A DNA stretch of 64,000 nt. It comes from Alphaproteobacteria bacterium. GTDB taxonomy: Bacteria > Pseudomonadota > Alphaproteobacteria > UBA8366. Shown in pieces: positions 37,408 through 46,410 of the stretch (positions are counted from its first letter, which is position 1; the number at the start of each line of letters is the position of its first letter). Both the position numbers and the translations under genes were made by a program. The notes below the pieces were generated by a model. That model searched no databases, was not told the DNA's origin, and was given only the letters and a program-made list of their open reading frames with translations. The stretch is from positions 308,951-372,950 of the forward strand of contig JANQKC010000009.1 of assembly GCA_028281325.1 (NCBI GenBank), given 5' to 3'.

Positions 37408-38535
37408 CTATTCGATGGTTACGAAATGATCCGGCGAGATTCCGTTGAACCGCGTCACCAGGGCGTTCGAATACGCGCCCAACTGGCCGATCTCGATCCA
37501 ATCGCCTTCGCGGATATCGTCCGGCAGCGAAAACGCGGACGGCAATACATCGGTCGAATCGCAGGTCGGCCCGAATACGGTGAAATCCCGCATCGTGCCG
37601 CTAAAACCGCCGTCCGAGCGGATCGCCCGCACCGGATAGGACAATTGCCCGGTCACCGTCTCGGACAGGCTGTGGTAGCGCCCATCGTTGATGTAGATCG
37701 ACGACTCCTTGCGAAGCTGGACCTGCACCACCAGGGAGCAGCCGCCGGCGACAAGCGCCCGGCCCGGCTGGCACATCAGGGCACAATCCCCCGGCAGGTC
37801 GATCGCCGCCACGCTTTCCCGTACCGCCGCGAGATAATCCGGCAGCGCAGGAGGCTGTTCGCCGATATAGGCGGCCGGGAACCCGCCGCCCACGTCGAGA
37901 TAGTCCAACGCGACATCCGCCGCCGCGGCGATCCTGCCCGCAGACAGAACGCCGTCCCTGAATGCCGACGGGCTCAGACATTGCGAGCCGACATGGAACG
38001 CCAACCCGGTGCGGCACCTGGCGTCCCGCACCTGTCGCAACAGCACCGCCGCCTCGTCCGGCGATGCGCCGAATTTCCGGGACAACTCGTAGCGGGCGAC
38101 GCCGCCGGGCGTGGCGAACCGCACCAAGATCACAAGGCCGTCGCCGCCATTCGTTTCGTACAAGATCTTGGCAAGTTCATCCGGATGGTCCACGACGAAA
38201 TGCCGTATCCCGTAAACCGTATGCGCGGTGAGAATCGCGTCCCGCGTTTTAACCGGGTGCATGTAGTATGCGGTCGCGTCGGATCCGAGGCCGCGCACCG
38301 CGGCGATCTCCGGAATCGACGCCGCATCGAAGTGTTTGATTCCGGCTTCGAAAAGCGTGTGAAGAATGAATGGATGCGGATTGCATTTCACGGCATAAAG
38401 CGTGCGGCCGGGAAACCGGGTCAGGAATTGCCGCGCGGCTTTGCGCAATTCCTCGGGATGCAGGCAATACACGGGGTTTCCGGGCTGCAGCACGGAAACC
38501 ATGGCATCGGTGGATTTGAAACGGCGGAGGCTCAT
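37408..38535 (-). CDS. Ornithine decarboxylase, eukaryotic type (PLP fold III)
   Basis: A 375-residue alanine-racemase-fold decarboxylase making putrescine. The PLP Lys is in LYAVKCNPHP, the glycine loop is YLDVGGGFPA and the active-site Cys is in FGPTCDSTD. SSIYINDGRYHS is typical for type III ornithine or lysine/ornithine decarboxylases, so lysine may also be used. The frame can be extended to 38832, but that overlaps the divergent acylase gene. The starts of the two genes are 63 nt apart. Confidence 0.9.
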   Translation of the reverse strand: MSLRRFKSTDAMVSVLQPGNPVYCLHPEELRKAARQFLTRFPGRTLYAVKCNPHPFILHTLFEAGIKHFDAASIPEIAAVRGLGSDATAYYMHPVKTRDAILTAHTVYGIRHFVVDHPDELAKILYETNGGDGLVILVRFATPGGVARYELSRKFGASPDEAAVLLRQVRDARCRTGLAFHVGSQCLSPSAFRDGVLSAGRIAAAADVALDYLDVGGGFPAAYIGEQPPALPDYLAAVRESVAAIDLPGDCALMCQPGRALVAGGCSLVVQVQLRKESSIYINDGRYHSLSETVTGQLSYPVRAIRSDGGFSGTMRDFTVFGPTCDSTDVLPSAFSLPDDIREGDWIEIGQLGAYSNALVTRFNGISPDHFVTIE

Positions 38536-38598
38536 GCGGGCGGACAATGACACAGCGGACCGGACGGTCCAAGCGGATATCGGATAGACCGGACAGCC

Positions 38599-40998
38599 AT
38601 GGCCCGCATCCTCAAACATGTCCTGCGCGCCGGCGCGCTCACCGTGATCGCCCTCGGGTTCCTGTCCGTGGTGTTCGTGACCTGGCTTCGCACCTCCCTG
38701 CCCCAGACCGACGGCACGCTGACGCTGCTGGGGCTCGACGGCCCGGTCGAGGTGATCCGGGACGGCAACGGCGTCCCGCACATCTTTGCGGATCGGGTCA
38801 ACGACGCCTATTTCGCGCTCGGCTTTGCCCATGCCCAGGACCGGCTCTGGCAGATGGAAATGACCCGCCGGATCGGCGCCGGCCGTTTATCCGAGATATT
38901 CGGCCGCCGGACGTTGAGGATCGACCGGTTCATCCGATTTCTCGGGCTCCATCGCGCCGCGCAAGCGCAGCTCACCCTGATGAATGCGGACGAGCGCGCG
39001 GTGCTCGACGCCTACGCGGCCGGCGTCAATGCCTATCTGACCAACCGCAAGGGCGCGCTACCCCCGGAATTCATTGTCTTCGGCCACGAGCCGGAGCGAT
39101 GGCGTCCGGCTGACAGCCTCGTTTGGGCCCGGATCATGGCGGTGCGGCTGTCCGGCAATTGGCGCAGCGAGTTGCTCCGGCTGCGTCTCGCGGAGACCTT
39201 GACACAAACGCAGATCGAACAACTCTGGCCGACCGATGACGACAACGAGCCGGTAACGCTGGCGACGATCCCCAACACCGACGCCGCGCTGCTCGACCGC
39301 CTCGCGCGGGCGCTGCCCGACGAACTCGCGCCGGTCGACGCGTCGAACGCCTGGGTCATCGGCGGGGCGCATACCGAGACCGGTAAGCCGATCCTCGCGA
39401 ACGATCCGCATCTCGGTTTCGGGGCGCCGATCCTCTGGTATCTCGCCCGTATCGAAACGCCGACGCTGTCGCTCACCGGCGCGACGGTTCCCGGCGTCCC
39501 GTTGCATCCGCTGGGAAATAACGGGAAGATCGCCTGGGGTATGTCGACCACGGGCGCGGATGTCGAAGACCTCTACGTCGAAACGCTCGATCCCGAAAAT
39601 CCGAGCCAGTATCTCACGCCGAACGGCCCCAAGGCTTTCACCACGCGGATCGAGAAGATTTACGTCGCGAACGACGAGCCAGTCACCCTCACCATTCGGG
39701 AGACACGCCACGGGCCGGTCGTTTCCGACGTTTTGGACGAAGCCGATCTCGCGGCGGCGGATTCGGAAACGCCGGCATCGGTCATCGCCCTGGCAAGTCC
39801 GACGACGCGGATCGACGACGAAACCGCGCGGGCCCTGTTTCTCATGAACCGGGCCGGCAATTGGCGGGAGTTCCTCGCCGCCACGCGCTTGTTTCATGCG
39901 CCGGTGCAGAATCTATTCTATGCCGACACGGCCGGCGATATCGGGCTCGTCACGCCGGGGCGTATTCCCCTTCGGTCCGATCATGACGGCACGCGCCCCG
40001 TACCCGGCCAGGAGGCGCGATTCGACTGGCGCGCCTTCATTCCGTTCGACGACCTGCCGAAACGGCACAATCCCGCCGACGGCGTAATCATCAACGCGAA
40101 CAACCGGCTCGTCGGCGCCGAGTATCCGCACCAAATCAGCCGCCATTGGGAAGCGGCCTACCGCGCGGCCCGGATCGCCGAGCTGCTCGGCGGAAAGAAG
40201 GCGCATACGGTGGCGGAGAGCGCGGCAATGCAAATGGACACCCTATCGCCCGCCGCGCGCCGCCTCGTTCCGCTTCTGCTGACCGCGCCGGCCAAATCGG
40301 ACCGCGCCAAGGCGGCGAAAGAGCGGCTTCGCGGCTGGGATTTTCGCATGCAGCGCGACCGCGCCGAGCCGCTGATCTACGCCGCATGGCTACGCGCCTT
40401 GGAACGCGCCATCCTGGAAGACGAATTGGGCGACCGGGTCGACGACTACGCCCGTTCGCGCACGCGTTTCGTCGTCGCCGCTATCACAAAGCATCAGGCA
40501 TGGTGCGACGACATCAGGACACCGGGAACGGAGACGTGCGAAACGCAGATCGCCGCCGCCTTGGAGACCGCCGTCGCCGACATCGCGGAAACACAAGGCC
40601 CCGATATCGCCGGTTGGCGTTGGGGTGCGGCGCATAAGGCGCAGTTCCGACACCGTGTCTTCAGCCAGGTGCCGGGCGTACGGGCCTTGGCCGATCTTGT
40701 CGTGGAAACCGACGGCGGCGACCATACGCTGAACCGGGGACAGACACGCCAGAACGGCGCCGCGCCCTTTTCGCACGTTCACGGGTCGGGGTACCGGGCG
40801 GTATACGACCTTGCCGATCTGGACCGCAGCCGATACGTCATCGCGACCGGCCAGTCCGGCAATCCCCTTTCCCCGTATTATCGCGACATGCTTGAACGCT
40901 GGCGCGCCGGCGGCTTTATCACAATCGCCGGCGATCGCGATGCGCTGCGGCGCGACGCCGCCGGCATTCTCACACTGGCCCCAAGGCGCGCGCCCTAG
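38599..40998 (+). CDS. Penicillin acylase family protein
   Basis: A 799-residue Ntn hydrolase with an N-terminal membrane or signal helix. The autocatalytic Ser is predicted at residue 249 in VDASNAWVIGG, where cleavage separates the alpha and beta chains. GNGVPHIFADRVNDAYFALGFAHAQDRLWQME is the strong N-terminal family motif. Substrates in this family include penicillins, acyl-homoserine lactones and cyclic lipopeptides. The present one cannot be told apart by sequence. Confidence 0.9.
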   Translation: MARILKHVLRAGALTVIALGFLSVVFVTWLRTSLPQTDGTLTLLGLDGPVEVIRDGNGVPHIFADRVNDAYFALGFAHAQDRLWQMEMTRRIGAGRLSEIFGRRTLRIDRFIRFLGLHRAAQAQLTLMNADERAVLDAYAAGVNAYLTNRKGALPPEFIVFGHEPERWRPADSLVWARIMAVRLSGNWRSELLRLRLAETLTQTQIEQLWPTDDDNEPVTLATIPNTDAALLDRLARALPDELAPVDASNAWVIGGAHTETGKPILANDPHLGFGAPILWYLARIETPTLSLTGATVPGVPLHPLGNNGKIAWGMSTTGADVEDLYVETLDPENPSQYLTPNGPKAFTTRIEKIYVANDEPVTLTIRETRHGPVVSDVLDEADLAAADSETPASVIALASPTTRIDDETARALFLMNRAGNWREFLAATRLFHAPVQNLFYADTAGDIGLVTPGRIPLRSDHDGTRPVPGQEARFDWRAFIPFDDLPKRHNPADGVIINANNRLVGAEYPHQISRHWEAAYRAARIAELLGGKKAHTVAESAAMQMDTLSPAARRLVPLLLTAPAKSDRAKAAKERLRGWDFRMQRDRAEPLIYAAWLRALERAILEDELGDRVDDYARSRTRFVVAAITKHQAWCDDIRTPGTETCETQIAAALETAVADIAETQGPDIAGWRWGAAHKAQFRHRVFSQVPGVRALADLVVETDGGDHTLNRGQTRQNGAAPFSHVHGSGYRAVYDLADLDRSRYVIATGQSGNPLSPYYRDMLERWRAGGFITIAGDRDALRRDAAGILTLAPRRAP

Positions 40999-41052
40999 CC
41001 GGCCGCCTGGTATAGTCTCGGCGGACCATCGAACAACACGGAAACGGCCCCG

Positions 41053-42276
41053 ATGACCGTCACGATCGACAATATCCGCGCGGCGGCCGACACGATCAGG
41101 CACGCGGTCGTGCGAACGCCGACGGTACGATCCGGCCCATTGTCGGAAATGGTCGGCGCGGACGTATTCCTGAAGCTGGAGACCCTGCAATTCACCGGAT
41201 CGTTCAAGGACCGGGGAGCCTTGATCAAGCTGTCGAGCCTGGATCGCGAGCAGGCGAAGAACGGCGTCATCGCCGTCTCGGCCGGAAATCACGCCCAAGG
41301 CGTGGCCTACCATGCAAATCGCCTCGGCATCCCAGCGACCATCATCATGCCGACCTCGACGCCCTTCACGAAAATCAACCGGACCGAAGCGTTTGGCGCC
41401 CGCGTCCTGCTGCATGGCGATTCGGTAAGCGCCTGCATGCCGCACGCCGAGGAACTGATGCGAGCCGAGGATTTGACCTTCGTCCACCCCTTCGACGATC
41501 CGCAAATCATCGCGGGTCAGGGGACGGTCGGCCTGGAAGTTCTGGAGGACGTACCGGACCTGGATGTACTGATCGCGCCGATCGGCGGCGGCGGTCTGAT
41601 CTCCGGCATCGCCACGGCGTTCCGGGCGACGGGCAAGTCGATCGAGATTGTCGGCGTCGAGGCCGCGCTATATCCCTCGATGTCGCAAGCGCTCAAGGGC
41701 GGCGATGCGCCGGCCGGCGGCGAAACCATCGCCGAGGGCATCGCGATCAAGCAGCCCGGCAAACTGACCCTCCCCATCGTCCGGGACCATGTGGACCGGG
41801 TCGTCACCGTCGACGAGATGGAACTGGAGGACGCGGTGCAGACCATGGTCGTCACCGCCAAGACGCTGGTCGAAGGCGCCGGCGCCGCGCCGCTCGCCGC
41901 ATTGGTCGCGGAACGGCGCAGATACCGAGGAAAGAAGGTCGTCCTGGCGGTCAGCGGCGCGAACATCGATTCGCGCATCCTGTCGTCGGTGCTGATGCGC
42001 GGGCTCGTTCGCGGCGGTCAGATGGTCCGGCTTCGCGTGTTGATCAGCGACGCACCCGGAACGCTGGCGAAGATGACGGCGCAGATCGGCGACGCCGGCG
42101 GAAACATCGTCGAGATCGTACATCAGCGCATGTTCTTCGACGTGCCGGTAAAACAAGCGGAGGCCGACGTGATCGTCGAGACCCGCGATGCCCCGCATGT
42201 CGAAGAAATCATCGACCGGCTCGAAGCGGCGGGCTTCCCGACCACTCGACTGAGCGACACCGCCCAACCCGTCTAG
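41053..42276 (+). CDS. Threonine ammonia-lyase with C-terminal ACT domain
   Basis: A 407-residue PLP enzyme converting threonine to 2-oxobutyrate. The PLP Lys52 is in FTGSFKDRGAL, and VSAGNHAQGVAYHA plus IGGGGLISG are family motifs. The last 75 residues (MVRLRVLISDAPGTLAKMTAQIGDAGGNIVEIVHQR) form a regulatory ACT domain. It could serve isoleucine synthesis or catabolism. It ends 3 nt from the convergent flavin reductase. Confidence 0.93.
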   Translation: MTVTIDNIRAAADTIRHAVVRTPTVRSGPLSEMVGADVFLKLETLQFTGSFKDRGALIKLSSLDREQAKNGVIAVSAGNHAQGVAYHANRLGIPATIIMPTSTPFTKINRTEAFGARVLLHGDSVSACMPHAEELMRAEDLTFVHPFDDPQIIAGQGTVGLEVLEDVPDLDVLIAPIGGGGLISGIATAFRATGKSIEIVGVEAALYPSMSQALKGGDAPAGGETIAEGIAIKQPGKLTLPIVRDHVDRVVTVDEMELEDAVQTMVVTAKTLVEGAGAAPLAALVAERRRYRGKKVVLAVSGANIDSRILSSVLMRGLVRGGQMVRLRVLISDAPGTLAKMTAQIGDAGGNIVEIVHQRMFFDVPVKQAEADVIVETRDAPHVEEIIDRLEAAGFPTTRLSDTAQPV

Positions 42277-42279
42277 AGC

Positions 42280-42768
42280 TTAGGTGAAGCTGCCGTAGCC
42301 GCCCCGGTAGAATAGCAGCGGGTTCGCCTCCGCCTGGCAGTCCAGATAGGCGACACGGCCCAGAATGATCAAATGATCGCCGCCGTCATAGGCGGCATAA
42401 GGTTCGCACCCGATGGTCGCGACGCACCCTTGGATGATCGGGCAACTCTGTTGCCAAAATTCACAATCCAAACCGTCGAAGTCATCGCTTTTCCCGGAAA
42501 AACGCCGGGAAACCGCTTCCTGGTCGCGGGCCAACACGTTAATGACGAACGGGTTCGACTGCTCGAAAGTACTGAAAACCGAGGCTTTCCGGTCCAAACT
42601 GAACTGCACCAACGGCGGGTCGAGCGACACGGACGTAAAGGAATTCACCGTAACGCCGACCGCGGCTCCATTGCCGTTGGATGTCGTAACGACGGCGACA
42701 CCGGTCGCGTAATGCCCGCATGTATCGCGGAACCGCGTCTTGTCGATCGCGGGTTCGTTCTTGTCCAT
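42280..42768 (-). CDS. Flavin reductase family protein
   Basis: A 162-residue flavin reductase-like FMN-binding domain with the hallmark YATGVAVVTTSNG, GVTVNSFTSVSLDPPLVQFSL and a C-terminal GRVAYLDCQAEANPLLFYRGGYG. Such proteins supply reduced flavin to two-component monooxygenases. No oxygenase is adjacent, so the partner is unknown. Confidence 0.9.
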   Translation of the reverse strand: MDKNEPAIDKTRFRDTCGHYATGVAVVTTSNGNGAAVGVTVNSFTSVSLDPPLVQFSLDRKASVFSTFEQSNPFVINVLARDQEAVSRRFSGKSDDFDGLDCEFWQQSCPIIQGCVATIGCEPYAAYDGGDHLIILGRVAYLDCQAEANPLLFYRGGYGSFT

Positions 42769-43029
42769 CGCAGGCAGTGTCCTTTCGTCCTTCTGGGCCT
42801 CAATTCAAACAGAGATAGCTCAAGTGCCGCAAATGGGCGACCCCTCGCTACCTTTAGGCGTGGCGATTCACCGCCCGCTACTCGGCTGAACCATCCTGAA
42901 AGTACGGGAAAACGGCGGTTAACGGCAAATTCACTACCACGAAAGAACCGGCCGATTAAGCCGATGTTAATCAGTTCCCTTTACCCATTTATCCAGGTCA
43001 TCTTCGGGTCCGACAACGAAAAAAATCAT

Positions 43030-43893
43030 ATGTTCTTGATCATCGGAAGCCTTGTGGTCACCGCCTGCGTGATCGGAAGTTATGTCGCGATGGGCGGCAA
43101 ACTCGGCGTTTTATGGCAACCGTTCGAACTCGTCATCATCGGCGGGTCCGGAGTCGGCGCCTATATCATCGCCAATTCCAAGCCCGTGCTCGGGAAGACG
43201 ATGGGAGGACTGAAGTCTGTCCTGAAAGGCCCCAAATACAACAAAGAAGACTATCTAGAGCTGCTTTCCCTGCAGTACCAGATCTTCAAGCTGGCCAAAA
43301 CCAAGGGCATGCTGGCGCTTGAAGCGCATGTCGAGAATCCGGAAGACAGCGATCTATTCGCCCAATACCCAAAATTCATGGCGAACCATCACGCGGTGGA
43401 ATTCCTATGCGATTACCTTCGCCTGATGACACTCGGCACCGACAATCCGCATGAACTCGAAGCGCTGATGGACACGGAACTGGAAACCCATCATCTCGAG
43501 GATCACAAGGTCAGTCACGCTATGCAGACCCTGGCCGAAGCCTTTCCCGGCCTCGGCATCGTCGCCGCCGTGATGGGCATCATCAAGACCATGGGCTCGA
43601 TCACCGAGCCGCCCGAAGTCCTCGGCGGCTTGATCGCCGCCGCTCTGGTCGGAACCTTCCTCGGCATTCTGTTGTGTTACGGCTACTTCGGCCCGATAGC
43701 GACAGCCCTCAAGGGCAACCAGGAAGACGACAGCATGTATTTCAGTTGCATCAAGGCGGGGCTGCTCTCGCATCTGCAGGGCTACGCACCCGCCGTTTCG
43801 GTCGAGTTCGCCCGTAAGGTGCTCCTGAGCCACACCCGGCCGAGCTTTGTGGAACTCGAAGAAGCCACCCAGAACCTTCCCTCCGCGTCTTAG
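43030..43893 (+). CDS. motA: Flagellar motor stator protein MotA
   Basis: A 287-residue four-helix stator subunit. MFLIIGSLVVTACVIGSYVAMGGKLGVLWQPFE begins the family pattern and the proton-channel helices include AFPGLGIVAAVMGIIKTMGSI and LIAAALVGTFLGILLCYGYFGP. The ATG at 43030 matches family starts; an in-frame ATG at 42964 would add 22 residues. Neither has a strong ribosome site. It is followed by two motB genes. Confidence 0.94.
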   Translation: MFLIIGSLVVTACVIGSYVAMGGKLGVLWQPFELVIIGGSGVGAYIIANSKPVLGKTMGGLKSVLKGPKYNKEDYLELLSLQYQIFKLAKTKGMLALEAHVENPEDSDLFAQYPKFMANHHAVEFLCDYLRLMTLGTDNPHELEALMDTELETHHLEDHKVSHAMQTLAEAFPGLGIVAAVMGIIKTMGSITEPPEVLGGLIAAALVGTFLGILLCYGYFGPIATALKGNQEDDSMYFSCIKAGLLSHLQGYAPAVSVEFARKVLLSHTRPSFVELEEATQNLPSAS

Positions 43894-43918
43894 CGGCGGT
43901 CAGCCGGCATAGAATGTC

Positions 43919-44863
43919 ATGGCGGACACCTTAGAGGGCGCAGATCAAGGACCCATCATCCTTCGCAAGAAGGTCATGCTGCCGGCGGAAGCTCATGGCG
44001 GGGCGTGGAAAGTCGCTTACGCGGACTTCGTCACCGCGATGATGGCCTTCTTCCTGCTGCTCTGGTTGCTCAACGTGACGACCGAAGATACGAAGCAGGG
44101 CATCTCGGATTTCTTCGAGCCGATCGGCGTGTCGGACGAACAGACCGGCAGCGGTGGCGTGATGAAGGGACTTGCCATGGCGGTCGAAGGCGCGCTGCGG
44201 TCGGCCGGATCGCCGCCGCGGATTACGGTCGCCATTCCAACCTTCGGCAGCCGGGACACCGGCGCATCGGACGGCCGACACAAAATGCCGGAATCGAAAG
44301 GCGGCGGCTACCTCAACAGCAACCATGAACGCCAAGTCGACGAGGAGAACCGCAGGGAGTTCAAAAAGGTCATCTCGGCCATCAATCAGGCGCTCCAGGA
44401 TATCCCGGAACTCGCGCAAATGCAGGACAGCCTGCTCGTCGAACAAACGCCGGACGGCTTGCGGATTCAGCTTCTCGACCGCTTGAAGCTGAAGATGTTC
44501 AAGAATAATGGCGCCGAGATCTCGAACCGCGGCCGCCACCTGCTGGCCATCATCGGGTCGATCATATCGAAACTGCCGAATCGCATCGCCATTACCGGAC
44601 ACACGGACCTGGAAACGCAATCAGCGACATCGAAGTGGCAAGTATCCGGCGACCGCGCCGACAACGCACGCGCGACTCTGGTTAGCTTCGGGGTCGCCGC
44701 CGAGCGGTTTTCACGAATTGTCGGCAAGGGCGATACGACGCCGGTGCATCCGAGCTTCCCGAAAGCGAAGCGCAATAACAGGATCAGCGTTCTTCTCCTG
44801 AACAAGCCCGTCGGCAAGGCCGCGGCGGCAACCGGCAATACGGCCGTCGCGGCGGATCGGTAG
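43919..44863 (+). CDS. motB: MotB-family stator protein, first copy
   Basis: A 314-residue stator subunit. A plug and one helix (AYADFVTAMMAFFLLLWLL) carry the proton-binding Asp36. After a periplasmic linker, an OmpA-like peptidoglycan-binding domain begins near residue 190. The domain is recognisable (NRIAITGHTDLE, SGDRADNARATLVSFGV, KAKRNNRISVLLL). It lies 25 nt after motA and 5 nt before a second motB. Confidence 0.93.
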   Translation: MADTLEGADQGPIILRKKVMLPAEAHGGAWKVAYADFVTAMMAFFLLLWLLNVTTEDTKQGISDFFEPIGVSDEQTGSGGVMKGLAMAVEGALRSAGSPPRITVAIPTFGSRDTGASDGRHKMPESKGGGYLNSNHERQVDEENRREFKKVISAINQALQDIPELAQMQDSLLVEQTPDGLRIQLLDRLKLKMFKNNGAEISNRGRHLLAIIGSIISKLPNRIAITGHTDLETQSATSKWQVSGDRADNARATLVSFGVAAERFSRIVGKGDTTPVHPSFPKAKRNNRISVLLLNKPVGKAAAATGNTAVAADR

Positions 44864-44868
44864 GCGAC

Positions 44869-45810
44869 ATGGCACTCAAGCAAGATCGCGAAATCATTGT
44901 CGTCAAAAAGAAGATCAAGCCGGAAGCGCATGGCGGCAGCGCGTGGAAAGTGGCCTATGCGGACTTCGTCACGGCCATGATGGCCTTCTTCCTGCTGCTC
45001 TGGCTGTTGAACGCCACCACCGAAGACCAGAAACAAGGGCTGTCGAACTACTTCGAACCGGTCGGCGCGACCAGCGGATCTACCGGCAGCGGTGGCGTGT
45101 TCGGCGGTATCTCGGCGACCGATCCCGGCCCGATCGAAGCGCCCGGACAGACGACCTCGAAGGCGGTGAATGTCCGCAGCCAGGTCGTCACGGTGAATGA
45201 AGACGATATCTCGCACGGGGATCCGTCGGAAACGACGAAAACCCCAAACCAGGAAGAGCTGCCGAACAACAGCGACGAATTTCGCCAGTTGACCGCGGCG
45301 AAAATCGCGATCCAGCGGTCCATGGAACAAATCCCGGAACTGCTCAACTTGTTCCAGTCGGTGGCCCTGGACGTCACGTCGGAGGGTTTGCGTATCCGCC
45401 TGATGGACCGGAAAAGGCAGCCGCTCTTCGACCAAGGCGGGATCGCGCTCAATTCAGACGGCAAGAAACTGATCAAGGTTATCCACGAGGTCATCTCCCG
45501 CTTGCCGAACAAGATTCAAGTGTCGGGTCATACATCGCGGAACGACGCGACCGTTACCGAAGGGCTCACTAATTGGAACATTTCCATTCAACGCGCCTAT
45601 GCCGGCCAGGAAGCGCTGACCGCGCTCGGCACGCCCGATAAGCGGTTCGCGGCGGTGCGCGGCAATGCGGAACGCGCGCCGTTGGAAAAGAAGTCCCCCG
45701 ACGCGGTCGAGAACCGGCGCATCGAAGTAACGCTCCTGCGGCTAAAGCCGGAAGTCGCCGAGGAGGACCTCATCCCGCCCTCCCTGCTGAATGCGAATTC
45801 GCCCTTGTAG
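44869..45810 (+). CDS. motB: MotB-family stator protein, second copy
   Basis: A 313-residue paralogue of the preceding protein. The first 60 residues after the basic start are nearly the same (AHGGSAWKVAYADFVTAMMAFF, Asp32), while the linker and OmpA-like domain have diverged. The GHTD motif is GHTSRND and the NRRIEVTLL end is closer to classical OmpA. Synonymous positions differ widely, so the duplication is old. A mixed MotB dimer with one MotA is possible. Confidence 0.92.
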   Translation: MALKQDREIIVVKKKIKPEAHGGSAWKVAYADFVTAMMAFFLLLWLLNATTEDQKQGLSNYFEPVGATSGSTGSGGVFGGISATDPGPIEAPGQTTSKAVNVRSQVVTVNEDDISHGDPSETTKTPNQEELPNNSDEFRQLTAAKIAIQRSMEQIPELLNLFQSVALDVTSEGLRIRLMDRKRQPLFDQGGIALNSDGKKLIKVIHEVISRLPNKIQVSGHTSRNDATVTEGLTNWNISIQRAYAGQEALTALGTPDKRFAAVRGNAERAPLEKKSPDAVENRRIEVTLLRLKPEVAEEDLIPPSLLNANSPL

Positions 45811-45869
45811 GGGACGTTTCGGGTTCCAATGTGGCATAATAGGCGTCTCTGACAGCAACGGGGGCCACG

Positions 45870-46382
45870 GTGCCAGCGAACCTACCCGATCGAATCGACC
45901 CAGTCCTGGAATGGACCGAAAAGCCGCCGAACCCGCTCGACCGGCCGGATTTCTACGATGGCCTCCTGTGGCGTCGTAGTCTGGCGTTCTGTATCGACGC
46001 CGCGCTTATGTTTTCCATCGCTGCCGTATTCTTCGTCTTCAATATCCTGACATTCTTCATCTTTACCGCCCTCCTCGCCGTCTTCTGGATCGCGCCGATG
46101 TTCATCGTCTATGACATGGCGACGATCGGCAGCAACGCCTCGGCCACCTTCGGCATGCGCTGGCTGGGATTGGAAATGCGCAGTTGGGACGGCGGCAAGC
46201 CCTCCTACCTGCACGTCCTGATCTCATCGGCGCTGTTTTGGTTCCTGGTCCCGCTTACCGGGGGCTTGATTCTGCTCGTCGGCGTGTTCAGCAACCGGCG
46301 GCGTCAGGTTCACGACATCCTGTCCGGCACCGTCGTGATCAACACAACGACCGCCAGCAACCCCACGGTCATCGACGTCTAG
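45870..46382 (+). CDS. RDD family membrane protein
   Basis: A 170-residue membrane protein starting at GTG with GGGG nearby. The RDD signature is WRRSLAFCIDAALMFSIAAVF, followed by two more hydrophobic regions, GMRWLGLEMRSWDGG and RRRQVHDILSGTVVI near the end. The family is poorly understood; some members act in osmotic or ion stress. It follows the motB genes by 59 nt and may be unrelated to motility. Confidence 0.88.
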   Translation: MPANLPDRIDPVLEWTEKPPNPLDRPDFYDGLLWRRSLAFCIDAALMFSIAAVFFVFNILTFFIFTALLAVFWIAPMFIVYDMATIGSNASATFGMRWLGLEMRSWDGGKPSYLHVLISSALFWFLVPLTGGLILLVGVFSNRRRQVHDILSGTVVINTTTASNPTVIDV

Positions 46383-46410
46383 CGTTGCCCGTCACGGTGT
46401 CAAACAGGCC

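Noticed and set aside
42932..42960. GCCGATTAA as a sigma-28 -10 element before motA
   Set aside because: The matching -35 element (TAAA-type) is absent at the right distance.
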